Source of the DNA: Endomychus coccineus | Lineage: Eukaryota > Arthropoda > Insecta > Coleoptera > Endomychidae | Length of the DNA stretch: 64,000 bases | Direction of reading: 5' to 3' | Assembly: GCA_958510875.1 (NCBI GenBank) | Contig: OY294067.1 | Location: forward strand, 194,563,322-194,627,321 | In this document: positions 21,140 through 32,666 of the stretch, piece by piece | Position numbering within the stretch: the first letter of the stretch is position 1 | Layout: every line of letters starts with the position of its first letter | Position numbers and translations under genes: made by a program | The notes under the pieces: generated by a model | Told to the model about the DNA's origin: nothing | What the model saw: only the letters and a program-made list of their open reading frames with translations | The model's database searches: none

Positions 21140-22190
21140 TGAAAGGTACATTAAGGAGTCTGAACCCACCGATCCGAAAACCGGAGTAGATCATTTAATG
21201 ATATACGGAAACATCAAGTGACAACCTTTCCTACCCTAAATGGAACATATGGGGGAAGAAACAGGTTACAAATTGGCGCCCGAGCAAAAAGTTTCAAAAT
21301 CAGGATAAAATATCTCTCTCTGACTGCCACATAAAATGCGGATAGTAGAAGGAGATATTACATCAGGGGATAGCAAAATATCTTGGGTGAACACAGGATC
21401 TATGAGATCATATAACAATGATGAAGTGGCCGATCATTTTCATAAATTGAATGTTACAGCGAAGTGAAAAACAAGAGGCGTGCTTAGCTCACGGAACTGA
21501 TGTCCAAATCAATCAAGAATTTTACACTCGCTCGTAGAGGTAGCTAACGACCTCCGAGCCCTCCGTAAGCCCATGAACGTTGAGAATAACCAGACCGAAA
21601 CAGTAGGTAGTATTCCTAAATTGGATGATAGGCAGGAAGACCAATTGAAAACCTTATCAAAATACGAATTAGGAAAAGGTTATATCCCTCTGGTTAAACA
21701 CCAGATCAAACTCAAGGATCCCACCTCTTGATATATGCTATCAATACTGCCAGACATGAATCGACAGGATTTACTCCCGCATATCTCAACTATGGTCGAG
21801 AGTTGGACATCCGAAAAAATTGTTCCGAGAATTTCAGAAACCAGCAAATGAATATGATGATAACCTCGATCTCACCAACATGCGGAACAGTTGAGCAAAT
21901 TGAAAGATGCTATGGACTTCGTCAAACTACAATTAAATAAAGCTTCCACTCTCCAGAGTTAATATCACAATTTACGACGCCGTGATTGGAAACCGAGAAT
22001 AGGAGAGAAAGTGATGACTATAACCACTTGTCCTCGGTGGTTCAAGAATTCTCATTCACGTTGGCCTCGAATTTCGCCGCTTTGTTTAAAGTAGAGAACA
22101 TAATTTCACTCATAGTATTCTAGCTGGAAAACATATCGAATTGTAAACCCCTTCGACTCCACTTTAAGGACTTGAAAAGAATAACCGATA
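21140..22190 (+). mobile_element. Ty3/gypsy-type LTR retrotransposon remnant
   Basis: TGGCGCCCGAGC at 21274-21285 has the form of a retroelement primer binding site directly after an LTR end (..TTACAAAT). Further along, the frame at 21728 reads INTARHESTGFTPAYLNYGR, the C-terminal end of gypsy integrases. It continues in shifted frames as YHNLRRRDWKPRIGEKV (the chromodomain-side GPY-like tail). The gag, protease, RT and integrase core between them are missing, so only about 1 kb of a 5-7 kb element survives. Confidence 0.7.
21728..22020 (+). pseudogene. Gypsy integrase C-terminal fragment
   Basis: The signature HESTGFTPAYLNYGREL is diagnostic of the region after the DDE core in insect gypsy-type integrases, followed out of frame by LRRRDWKPRIGEKV. 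A stop and a shift separate the two parts. It lies in the expected orientation downstream of the primer-binding-site-like sequence. Confidence 0.78.
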
Positions 22191-22220
22191 ACTAATCTAA
22201 TTATTTCTTTCATCCAGAGC

Positions 22221-22508
22221 ATGACTTCAACTCCCAAAGTAAAAACCCCTGGGGAAGGTGCCGAGGCTGAAGTGGGAAGAAGGATACGAGAGATTTTTGG
22301 GTCCAGTCTGAAAATCAGCCCAATACTTCAGCTGTACTATTTACTTCTCTCCAATATGACACCGCGTACACCTGGCCAACCTTTGCTCGAAACTTCGACG
22401 CCCACCCCGTTTACCTCTGTGAAGATAGAGACTTCAACACCCTGTGTTAATAACCCCGTTATATACAGTGACAGAAACACCATTAGTGGTATTAGTGGTT
22501 TACGCTGA
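22221..22508 (+). other. Thr/Pro-rich open frame, unassigned
   Basis: A 95-codon frame with repeated TPRTPGQP and TSTPTPFTS phrases. It may be the 3'-terminal coding part of the gypsy remnant or chance. No domain was recognised. Confidence 0.3.
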
Positions 22509-22509
22509 G

Positions 22510-23165
22510 ATAGTAAGAAACCATATTTTATTTAAAAGTGCAGATGGACGTTTCAGAACTATAGAGCGTACGATCCAAATGGTTGGATCTATGATGTTGA
22601 TCTGTCAGTTACTAGAAGCATTTTATCAAAATGTAATAAATTCTAATTATATGGATGCTGACATATGGAAAAGATTATAAAACTATTTAACAATGAATTT
22701 GGTAACATATGGTACAGATTCAACAAAATATATAGCAATTGTAGGATATGATAAAGTATTATGAGATATCGGAAAGGCTTCCAAAGAATATAACGTATAG
22801 CTGTAATTCTAAGAACCGTTGTGTGCAAATATATGTATAACAAGAACCAAGGTAAGACGAAAGTTTAACAGTAAAATATTTCCATGTACTCAGTTATTCC
22901 TTACATTATATCTGATTGGAATTTCAAAACCTAGAACATTGGTATATCTTAAGAATCTGGCAGATCACCAATGGTATCGGTACCAATATGTTTGGGGAAA
23001 GTTGCATACTAAACTTTCAGGCTTCTCAAAACAGAATGTCATTTTGCTTCTTTTTGATGTCTAATAATATTCCTCAAAATACAGCCGAAGTAAGTAGCGT
23101 ATATACCCATGAAGAGCTTAATATAGATAACTAAAACATGATTATGAAATCACAGTTAGAAGTGA
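22510..23165. other. No supported gene
   Basis: Short overlapping frames only. None carries a recognised motif. Confidence 0.4.
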
Positions 23166-23168
23166 TGT

Positions 23169-24183
23169 AACAGTGCCGAGCGTATATTTTATAAATTTGA
23201 AATACTGGTTGACTAAGGTTATCAACCTCCAGTATGAATGTGAAAGCAGCTGCTCTATGCTCTTACTTCCAAACAAGTAACAAACCCACAGCAAGTTAAA
23301 ACCCCACTTTCCAAACTTCTGATTTTTGAAGCTATAATGTTTTTGTCAACTACAAATTTAATTTTTAAGCAAGTGAAAATAGGTTTGAAAGTTTATCTCA
23401 CCGCTGATCCACCACTTGTAACAGTCGGCTGAGTATTATTATTTCAGGTAGCATTAATAAATCATCGTGTTGTATGAATTGAGAATTGTTTGTTGGAACT
23501 TGTTAGGATATCAAAGATCTTAGTTGTATATGCTGATTGAGGAAATTCCTTTCGTGCGTAAATACTGAAGAAGTTCCTGTATGCAACTGATTCCACGTAT
23601 GTAACCCGACGCCAATTCACTTGGGTTCAATATCGCCAGTTTATCATCATATATCACCTTTCAACTTTGTTTAATTATATTATATCTAACTTCTTACGCT
23701 TGAATAATACAACTTATTTTGCTTTATTACAGGGTGAATCCTTTTTTGTAGAATTTGATGCTCGGATCCCCAAATTTCTGGATTTACACGTTCAATTTAC
23801 AATCTCATTGGACTGCCGCCACTTGTAACATTGCCGAGTGTATGTTTTATAAATCTGAAGTACTGTTTGACTGAGGTTATCAACTACCACCAGTTTCAAT
23901 GTGAAACCAACTGCTCTATGCTCTTACTTCCAATCAAGTAACACAGTCACCGCAAGTTAAAACCCCATTCTTCAAACTTCTGATTGTTGAAGCTATAATG
24001 TTTCTTTCAACTCCAAATACAAATTTTCAAGCAAATGAATAGGTTTGAAAGCCTATCTCACCGCTGATTCACCACTTGTAACAGTCGGCTGGGTATTATT
24101 ACGTATCGTTAATACTTCATCGACGTGTTATGAATTGAGAATTGTTTGTTGGAACCTGCTCGGGTATCAAAGATCTTAGTTGA
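23169..24183 (+). repeat. Direct repeat pair, ~350 bp, 662 bp apart
   Basis: 23169-23520 and 23831-24183 share long blocks in order: GCTCTATGCTCTTACTTCCA, CTTCTGATT.TTGAAGCTAT, CACCACTTGTAACAGTCGGC and GAATTGTTTGTTGGAAC. Many substitutions and small indels separate the copies, so the duplication is old. The pair is non-coding and may be two copies of a short interspersed element or the LTRs of a degraded element. Confidence 0.75.
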
Positions 24184-24681
24184 TCTGCATACCCTTAAGG
24201 TTCTTTTAAGCCTGCACCACTAGGTGTATAATTCAACTCAGCTAGGAGCTGCTTCTGACTAGGTTGCCCTGATCCCTTCCCAGGGACCACCTGGAATTAG
24301 GTACAATTATATATCACACTGAAGGACGTGTGATTAGGAATTACCAGTTAAACTCGTTAATAAAATTAAATGATGAAAAATTTGGTATATGATATTGATA
24401 ACACAACAACATGATTATAAAGTTAGACCAAAATTAGGATATGGGAATGATGCCATACGAATTTAGAGAGTGGTCGAATTCAGGTTCACCCCAAGGGGGA
24501 ACCTGGGAGGAGGTTATCAATGCCGCTAGCTCTACCCCTTTCGCCAGCTAGCTAATATCTGCTCAGGCTCTCTTAAATAAGTTGGAATCAGTGAGAGCTA
24601 ATTAGCACAAACCGAACAGTGATCGATTTCACTCTCGATCACGCCGATGATTAATAGATAATATTTAGAATTAAAGGAGGA

Positions 24682-24684
<3 letters not shown>

Positions 24685-24748
<64 letters not shown>
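24685..24748. repeat. (CT)n microsatellite, copy A allele
   Basis: 64 bp of CT repeat with two TTT interruptions. The matching tract in copy B is 80 bp. Confidence 0.97.
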
Positions 24749-24749
24749 G

Positions 24750-25330
24750 GTAACCTGGGACAAGCCTAACGACCCGATATCTATCTCTCTCTATCCTTTC
24801 CCCTAAGTGATCTCCGATAAGCGGACTTACAAATAAACACTCAAACTAGCCTAAATGGCTGGAAAGAACATATATTAACAAAATAAAATTGGCGGGCGGA
24901 TCGAGATCTGAGAGTTAAATAACCACATTGAACCACGTTGAAGTCATTATAATAGTTGTTCTCTGTCAATCAAAATGCACTTACCCTATTGGTCTTGTAT
25001 AGCAATTTCCTCTCGAACTCCTTGTAGAATAAGGCACAGATAGTTTACACTCGAGTTCTACGTTGGTTTAAATTATGAGTGTTATCGAGTTGTCACAAGA
25101 TGATTTTAGGGAAGCTAACAGTTTCCGAGAAACGTGAAAGACGCGCACAAGTCCAGCGCTGTCTTATCGCTAGGAATGAATAACTCCTATTGCACAAGTA
25201 CTAAGTTTAATATTGTTTCACAACTGGGATGTAACTATGAGTCAATTCAATGATCCAAAATATCCCTAACAAGGTACCTACAGCTCCGGGTTTCTTTCTT
25301 TTACAATACTACAAGCAAAATCTAACGTAG
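24750..25330. other. Left part of the duplicated segment, no gene seen
   Basis: Includes GTAACCTGGGACAAGCC and mixed-composition sequence without a coding signature. Bacterial homology becomes recognisable from about 25331. Confidence 0.4.
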
Positions 25331-25849
25331 GTTGAGATTCAAGGTGCTAAAGACTTTGAAAGTGATGAAGAAATAGCTAAGAGTAGTGGTTTTACAGATT
25401 ATTCTTTGCTAATGAATAACTCATGCAAAAAAAGATTGGTGATCAGTGTACCGAAATAAGAAATCTCTTAATTAAAAAGGAGCTGTTTGATTATATGGAT
25501 GCTAATTATAGTTTTGATTTAGCCACAGATATAGGAGCAACAAAGAATGGAAGGAGAACTAGGTGCTCGGATTCATTCTCGTAAACAAGCCGAAAAATGT
25601 GTAAAGCTTGCTATGTTATTTATGTAATTTAGTGTAGAACATAAAATAACATTAACTCAAAATAATGTTTCGAATGTTATTGTTATCAATAAGTCAGTAA
25701 GGATGTACCGCTTGACAGAATACTTTAGCATTTTGAATCAAATAAACAATTTCCACAATTAGTTGAAGAATAAAGTGACAGATTATATAACAGAAAAAGT
25801 TAGTGAAAGTTCTGTGGAAGAATTAAAGGAATTGTTTGGTAATATTTAA
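25331..25849 (+). pseudogene. tig: Trigger factor, C-terminal part, broken (copy A)
   Basis: Shifted plus frames read EIRNLLIKKELFDYMDANYS, FDLATDI, then CVKLAMLFM-like, HKITLTQNNV and VIVNKSV segments. The end is [20 protein letters not shown] followed by LFGNI and a stop at 25847-25849. This is the C-terminal chaperone domain of bacterial trigger factor, the ribosome-bound folding helper. The reading frame is lost to several indels, and the N-terminal ribosome-binding and isomerase domains are absent. The next gene, clpP, follows within a few bases on the same strand, as in the conserved bacterial tig-clpP-clpX order. Confidence 0.75.
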
Positions 25850-25850
25850 T

Positions 25851-26311
25851 AGGATACTAATTGTAGTTGAACAAACTAGTCACAGTGAGCGCGCTTTTGC
25901 CATATATTCAAGACTAGTAACAGAGAGAATAATTTTCGTAACAGGTCCTATTGAAGACAACATGGCTAGCGTAATAGTAGCACAGCTTTTATTTTTAGAA
26001 TCGGAAAATATTGATACATTTGTATGTATATTAACTCATCTGGTGGTGAGTGTAACTGCTGGTTTGTCGATCTGCGATACAATATAAACCCAGACGTTTC
26101 AACTTTATGTGCAGGTCAAAATACATGCTAATGAAATTTTACGAGTTGAGAAAAAAATAAATCAAATTTGTGAAAAACATACTGGAAATTCACAGAAGAA
26201 AATTGAAGGAATTATGGAGAGAGATAAATTCATGGATTCTGAAGTAGGGTGATAGCTGAGTATACAGATATTAAAATTGAAAATACTGAAGTTAAACAAA
26301 AGGTAGATTAA
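25851..26311 (+). pseudogene. clpP: ClpP protease subunit, internally deleted (copy A)
   Basis: The frame reads [50 protein letters not shown] and [10 protein letters not shown], the N-terminal half of ClpP with its handle and oligomer contacts. After a stop and shift come [10 protein letters not shown], then directly [20 protein letters not shown] and [13 protein letters not shown]. The block between Q of CAGQ and the IHANEIL helix is missing. That deletes the segment holding the nucleophilic Ser (in the A-S-M-G motif) and the active-site His, so the remnant could not be proteolytic. The initiator codon is also lost. The TAA stop at 26309-26311 overlaps the ATG of clpX by one base. Confidence 0.88.
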
Positions 26312-26561
26312 TGGATAACATTAATGATTCACGCTACTGTTCTCTTTGCAAGAAGGCACAAGACGAAGAAGATAAAGCAATAAGACGAAAGTAAGATGGA
26401 TCTTCTAATTCAGATATGAAGCTATCACTGAAACAATTTCCTTAGCAAGCAAGTTGTAGACCTAGAACATGCGCAACATGTTTTATCTGTAGCTACGTAA
26501 AACTGTTGTCAATCAATGACACAATTTCATGCTGTAAGTGATATTGAAATCGAGAAGTCAA
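26311..26561 (+). pseudogene. clpX: ClpX, N-terminal part up to LINE insertion (copy A)
   Basis: Starts at ATG 26311 with a zinc-binding-domain start, RYCSLCKKAQDEEDK. Only the first C-x2-C pair is kept, because the rest of the zinc domain is deleted. Later frames give SDMKLS, then VVDLEHAQHVLSVAT (matching the V-GQE-AK-VLSVA block) and SDIEIEKSN, which is the residue string immediately before the Walker A loop. The homology stops at 26561 exactly where a LINE begins, and resumes at 28620. ClpX is the AAA+ unfoldase that feeds ClpP. Confidence 0.85.
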
Positions 26562-28619
26562 ATACAATAAAAACTAAGAACAGTAATAGTGTTACAAGTA
26601 TCAAGTGGTATACTTCAGAGTTAGAAACAATGAGGTCACAATTACGACTTTTTAATGATATGTATAATACACATCGAACATTAGATTTGAAAGAAATCAG
26701 AAACAAATTTAGAATACAATATAATAAAAAAATTAAACAAGAAAAAATGCTTGCAAATGAAAAATATATTAGAAGTTCCTCCAATCCTTCAAAAAGCATG
26801 TGGAATCTGATAAATAATAAAAGAAAATCTACTAAGCATTCAGAACATAATTCCATACATCCTGACACTTTCAATAATTTCTTTACTTCTATTCCATATG
26901 AACTAAGGAAAAACTTACCATCAGTAAATATTGATCCCATGCAAAGCATGAGAAGCATACCACTTGACACTTCCTTTTCCTTCAATGAAATTACATACAA
27001 TGAAGTAAGAAACATTATAAATTCCCTTAAAAATAGTTACTCCAAAGACATTTATGGATCCAGATTGCCTTAAGAAAGCCAAAGTGATACCTTTATTTAA
27101 AAAAGGTAACCGAGATATAGTTTCTAATTACCGGCCAATATCATTACTACCAGTTATATCGAAAATCTTAGAAAAAGCAATCTCCATTCAAATAACGAAA
27201 TTTTTTGAAAATTACGATTTGTTTTCCGAGTGCCAATTTGGATTTAGAAAAGGGAAAAATGCTGTAGATGCGATTGGTCATTTCATCAATTACACAGTAG
27301 ATTGTTTTGAGAAAGGTATGTATTCTTCGTCTCTGTTTCTGGATATGAATAAGGCCTTTGATTGTGTGGAGCATGCATTATTCCTTTAAAAACTCACAAA
27401 ATACAATTTCACAAATGAATCTGTAAAACTTATTGAGTCCAATCTCTCCAATAGATCTCAAACTGTTATTGTAAACAATGCTAGTTCGCAAGTAAAATCA
27501 TTGAGTGTAGGTGTGCCGCAAGGATATATTTTGGGGCCTATTTTATTTATTATATACATCAATGACTTTGTTGATTATTTAGGCGAAATTAACTATTTGC
27601 GGACGATGCGACAGCTTCTACCTGTGGAGAGGACTTGAAACAGTTGAAGGAGAAGAGTGAAACCGTAATGTACAGAGCAAAAAACTGGCTATCAGCCAAT
27701 AAATCAACTCTCAATGATTCAAAGATTGTGGGAGATACTTTTTACGTTAAGGGAGCGACATGATTTTGGAGGTGCCACTCATACCAAATTTCTAGGTGTC
27801 TATATAGACCACCGTTTAACATGGAATGTACATGCAGATCATGTAGCAAATAAACTTTGCAGTCAGATCCTTCTAATGAGATGTTTGTCGGGAACTGTGT
27901 CTATCAATGTATTGAAAACGGCTTATCATGCACTTGTTGGTTCAACTCTCAACTACGTACTAATATTATGGGAATATTGCTCAGAGCGTGAAAGGATATT
28001 CCGTCTGCAGAGGCGAGCCATCAGAGTTCTCGCTGGGTTGAAGTATAGAGACAGTTGTAGAGACTCGTTTAGGAAATTGCAAATTCTAACATTCCCGTGC
28101 CTCTACATCAGTCATTGTCTTCTTTTTGCTCACGAGAACACTGGTGGATTGTTTAGGCAGGAGGAAATCCACACACATAACACTCGCCACAAAGAAAATA
28201 TAAGAACACATTTTTTCAGATTAAGCACATCTCGAAATGGTATTAACTATACAGCTTTTAAATTTTTTAATGAAGAACCCACCAATATCCGGACTCTTCC
28301 AAAAAAAAACTTCAAAATTTTTATTAAAAACTTTTTACCCAAACATTGTTTTTATTCTGTATCAGAATATAATGCTCATAATTTTCATTAATGTTACTAC
28401 CATTTACTACTGCTAAATTTTAAATATTTAGGTTAAAATATTAAATAGCATCATTTCCCATTTGTCATTATATTAAATATTCAGATTTTATGTACTTTAA
28501 ATTTTAAAATGTATTTTTAATGTTCATTTATCATAATGATTTGTATGTTTTAGAATTTCAATTTTGACGAATGTATAATGCTTATGTTGTATTTTTTAAC
28601 ATGAATAAATCTACTCTAC
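26562..28619 (+). mobile_element. 5'-truncated Jockey-like LINE inserted in clpX (copy A)
   Basis: The element starts in the linker before RT: a 185-codon frame has MWNLINNKRKSTK and ITYNEVRNIINSLKNSYSKD. A short deletion/shift follows, then CLKKAKVIPLFKKGN and YRPISLLPVISKILEKAI, SECQFGFRKG and LFLDMNKAFDCVEH, then GVPQGYILGPILFIIYINDF. The catalytic FADDAT box is read only in a shifted frame (about 27597-27615). The C-terminal part (27714-28391) has KFLGVYIDHRLTWNVHADHV. The AT-rich 3' tail ends CTACTCTACT at 28619/28620. TCAA occurs at both edges (26558-26561 and 28620-28623). The endonuclease is lost and frameshifts kill the element. Confidence 0.85.
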
Positions 28620-29160
28620 TCAATGCTCATTGGTCCCACTGGTTCTGGTAAGACTTTGCTGGCCAAAACACTCGCTAAAGTTTCAGATGTGCCATTTACT
28701 ATGGCTGATGCTTCAACTGAGACAGGTTATGTGAGTGATGATGTAGATAGCGTGATGTCACGTTTTTTAAAAGCTACAAATTATGACGTTGCAAAAGCAC
28801 AGCGTGGTATATTATTTATAGATGAAATAGACGAGATCACAAGAAAATCTGAAAGCATTCTAATAGCTCTGATTAAGATTATGGAGAGTACAATTGCTTA
28901 TGTTCTCCCACAAGGAGGGCGAAAACATCCACAACAAGAGTTTATACAAGTGGATACTAGGATCATGCTGTTCATTCTTGGAGGAGCTTTTGAAGGCCTC
29001 GATGAAATTATTGACGTGAGAAAAAAGGGAAGATAATTTGGCTATGGAGCAGATATAAGTCAGTGTAAAGAGCAAAAGAGAAAAACATGCTCTACGTGAT
29101 GTTTAACCTGCAAATTTAATCAAATCCGGTTTAATACTCGAACTTGTAGAGCGGTTTTCG
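28620..29160 (+). pseudogene. clpX: ClpX, ATPase part after the LINE (copy A)
   Basis: The frame resumes with [19 protein letters not shown] (Walker A) and continues through a Walker B box, [29 protein letters not shown] then [11 protein letters not shown], the ClpX-specific sensor region, follow. About ten residues are missing after TRKSES, where the pore-loop-adjacent block of ClpX should lie. After a stop at 29035 the homology continues in other frames to LIKSGLILELVERFS near 29150. The final ClpX lid domain is absent. The high similarity to Rickettsiales-type ClpX marks this as bacterial; mitochondrial ClpX of animals would not sit one base from clpP. Confidence 0.92.
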
Positions 29161-29265
29161 ATAACTGCGCAAAGCTCTGCGGCAGCCGTATACGGAATGA
29201 CATCGTATCGAAAGGGTTAATGATACGTTTGCCGAGTCTATTTGCTCTGCCGCCGAGAAACGTGG

Positions 29266-29463
29266 TGTTCTTGTTACTTTTATACAATTCACTTGTTACA
29301 TGATTCACTAGTTATGACAGTTATAAAATAAGATAGTTTCTGACATTGACTTGTATTGTCAAAAGTAAAATATAGAAAGATCCATTAAGATTATAATTTC
29401 TCTGTTTATTTCGACTTTAAACTAGAGAAAAGAAACTCACAGTAAGACTGACTAGTCTGAACA
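29266..29463 (+). repeat. BEL 5' LTR (copy A)
   Basis: 198 bp, TG...CA ended. It is directly followed by the primer-binding-site-like sequence and preceded by the target duplication CGTGG. Confidence 0.95.
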
Positions 29464-29496
29464 TTGGTCCTTCGAGCAAAAAACATTGATAAAAAT

Positions 29497-30540
29497 ATGT
29501 CCATTCCAAGAAGGAGTGAAAGAAAAACAAAGGGAATTCCTCCCGAAAGATATGAAAACCTAGATGAAAATGTTAAACAGACACAAGAATCTTCTCATAC
29601 GTCAAGTGTTCACGAAAACACAAACTCAAAAGTTGAATACAAACGGACAAAATCGTCAAGTTCGAGAAGGAAGCTTTTGGAAATAGAACTGGAAGAAGCA
29701 AAAAAGCTAGCAGAGATTGAAAGAAGGAAGGTTGGAATAGATGCTGAAATGATAAGGAAGGAAGCCCAATTGCAGCGTGAATTGATTTATGAAGGTTCAT
29801 CTAAAAAATCTACAATCTCTGGCGTTGACAGTATCTTTGACTTGAATGAAATGACTATTCAAGAAAAACTTGCTGACTGGAAAACTGAAGAAACTGAGAA
29901 TAATCATGTACCAACAAATAATTTCGTTACAATGACTGCTGAAAATCTGAATCAAATTTGTAATACTTTGAAAGGGAACTCTAACAACGAAAAATATATT
30001 GACAAAACGGGAAGTTTCAAATATAAATTACCAATTTTTGATGGAAATCCAGATGATTGGCCCATATTTCAAAGTCAATTTGAACGTTCTACCAAAATAT
30101 TCAATATATGTCATGAATAAAATATAATACGACTTCAAACGTGTTTGAAAGGAAGAGCTAGGGATGCAGTACAACCGCTTCTTATTGCACCAGAAAACGT
30201 GAAAAAAATCCCAGAAACTCTGAAAATAACATTTGGAAGGCCTGAATTCATAATTTTTAATTTAATAGACAAAGTTAGGCGAGCTGCTCCTCCAAAAGAA
30301 GGAAGATTTGAAACATATTTACCTTTCTCTAATGTTGTTGAACATTTAGTGACTACAATGGAACTTTTCAATAGTACTGAGCATATAACAAACCCATCGA
30401 TATTATATGAAATTGTTATTAAATTACCACCTTTTTTACGTCTGAAATGGGCCGAAGAAATCTACCTAGAAGATAAAAAGGGGAAGGGAAAGGAAGTTCC
30501 TGAAAATTCTTCAATATTTCACGTTTGTAAAAATCCATGA
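29497..30540 (+). pseudogene. BEL gag-like region (copy A)
   Basis: ATG at 29497 opens a basic, coiled-coil N-terminal part (LEIELEEAKKLAEIERRKVG) followed by the DUF1759 entry motif KLPIFDGNPDDWPIFQSQFE. A stop at 30118 splits it. The continuation (30145-30540) holds CLKGRARDAVQPLL and the helix-rich remainder. The CCHC knuckles normally following are absent. The product would coat the element RNA. Confidence 0.85.
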
Positions 30541-30640
30541 AGATATTAACAAACTAGTGAAAGATTCTTTCAAAATAGAAAATTTTGGGATGAAATGTTT
30601 AGAAGAAAACGGCAGGTAAAAAGAAGACGACAAAGCAGTT

Positions 30641-31410
30641 GAAATTATGGAAAATACCATCAAACGAGTTGGAAATCATTTCGAAATAGGCCTCTTATGG
30701 AAGAGCGAAAATGTTACATTACCGGATAGTAAAGCTGTTCCAATGAATCTTCTCAAATGTATGGAGAGAAAAAAGAACAAGAATGAGGATTTTGCAGCAG
30801 ATTACTGTAGGAAAATCGAGGAATATCTAAAGAAGGGTTACATTCGTAAGCTGAGTAGAACGGAAGCAGAAAAAGAAGGTTAAAAAACGTGGTAGTTACC
30901 TCATTTTGGTGTGGTTATCAGCCTAAACGATCAACTTTCACTTACAAGATCCAGACATAATGTGACATCAATTTTATGGAAATTTCGACAGAATAAAATA
31001 GCATTCTGTTCCGACATTCGAGAAATGTTCCATCAAGTTCTTATTCGAGACGAAGATTGTTCAGCCCAACGCTTTCTTTGGCGAGGTATGGACAGATCAA
31101 AAAAGCCTGATGTGTACAAACTGAAAGCTATGACGTTTGGGGCAACATACTCACCTGCAATAGCCCAGTTTGGCAAAAATATAAATGCTGAAGAATACTA
31201 TCAAAAGTATCCTGTAGCAGCCAGGGCAATAGTTGGAAAACATTAAGTTGATGACTATCTGGATAGCACGGAGACGGAGGAGGATGCTATTCAACTAATT
31301 TGAGAAGTAATAGATATTCATGGGAAAGCTGGATTTGAAATCTGTAACTGGATAAGCAATTCTCAAGGAGTTATAGACAACATTCCCGAATAACTCTCAA
31401 AATCAGAAAA
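30641..31410 (+). pseudogene. BEL reverse transcriptase region (copy A)
   Basis: The first segment matches the pre-RT block (HFEIGLLWKSEN, then KGYIRKLS). The RT palm follows with FCSDIREMFHQVLI (motif A, D present), QRFLWRG and LKAMTFGATYSPAIA (motif B). The VDDYLDS active-site motif comes only after an in-frame TAA at 31243. It is probably shortened between modules and cannot make a functional enzyme. Confidence 0.85.
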
Positions 31411-31628
31411 ATTTTAATTCCTTCCTTCATCAACCTGCGGAAAGGGTGTTAGGACTATGGTGGAATCCCAAGACAGACAACTTCATATTTTCACTCAACC
31501 TTCAGAAAATTGATTCAAAACTCATGAGCAAGATGAAAATACCGACAAAAAGAGAAAACAAAAAGAGTTGTCATGTCTGTCTTTGAGCCTCTAGGTTTTT
31601 TGTCGCCATTGGTGGTGAAGTTTAAAAT

Positions 31629-32666
31629 TTGCAAAATTTGTGGAAATATAGAATTGATTGGAATGATCAAATATCTAAAGACATGAACACGAAATGGATG
31701 CAACTATTGGAGGAACTGAAGAAGATTGATGAAATATGTATACCCAGATGCTATGGTCCACAACTATACAAAAGCAGAAGTGTGGAACTTCATGATTTCT
31801 GCGATAGTAGCGAAAAAGCATTTTCAGCTGTTGTCTATCTGAGATTCACTAATCAGGATATATCTCAAATCTCCTTTGTAGGTGCAAAAACTCGGGTCGC
31901 ACCTATGAAACCAATCACCATACCCAGATTGGAGCCACAGGCCGCAGTTATGTTGAGTAGACTCGTAAATACGATAAAAGATAACCTTGAAATCGAAATT
32001 AACAAAATTTATCTCTGGACAGATTCCAACATTGTTTTATATTGGATTCGATCTAAGTCAAAAAGATATAAAACTTTCGTATCTGTAAGAGTTGGGGAAA
32101 TAACAGACATCACAGCCATTGATAATTGGCATTGGGTTCCTGGAGAACAAAACGTGGCAGATGAAAGCACGAGAGAAGTGAATAAAGCAAGCAAAAGTGA
32201 ATGGTTAACAGGACCGATTTTTTTGAAATTCCCTGAAGAGGAATGGCCAAAAGAACTAGTAGAAAAAGTGGAAGAGATTGAATTGGAAACAAGAAAACAA
32301 AATAGTTTGTTAATTGCAGTTGAAGAAAATTATTTACCTAATACTGAGAGATTTTCGAAATACAGATTAGTGAGAGCCGGCTGGATGTTTCGATTCATAA
32401 CCAATTGTAGGAATAAAAACAAAATCACCACTACATATTTAGAAGCTGCAGAGTCAGATGGAACAGAAGAAATCTTAGTTAAATACGTTCAAAGCATCAG
32501 TTGCACTCATGAAATATCAGATTTGAAAAACAAAGAATCTTTGGGGAAATCAAGTCGACTTTATACACTCATACCGGTCCTCGACAAAGAAGGTATTCTC
32601 AGAATAAAAAGGAGACTGGAACAATCTGATGACATGGATTTTTTCCAAAAACATCCTGATTCTTGA
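31629..32666 (+). pseudogene. BEL RNase H / connection region (copy A)
   Basis: A 345-codon open frame, the longest left in the element. It contains LHDFCDSSEKAFSAVVYLR, then TIPRLEPQAAVMLSRL and IYLWTDSNIVLYWI, the RNase H Asp/Glu/Asp series, then WVPGEQNVADESTRE. The C-terminal third is the linker preceding the integrase zinc finger. The frame ends in the middle of that linker. Confidence 0.85.

Noticed and set aside
26527..27015. 162-codon hydrophobic minus frame, also 52672-53160
   Set aside because: Shadow of the LINE frame on the plus strand. Leu/Ser/Phe-rich output is what A-rich sense codons give in antisense.
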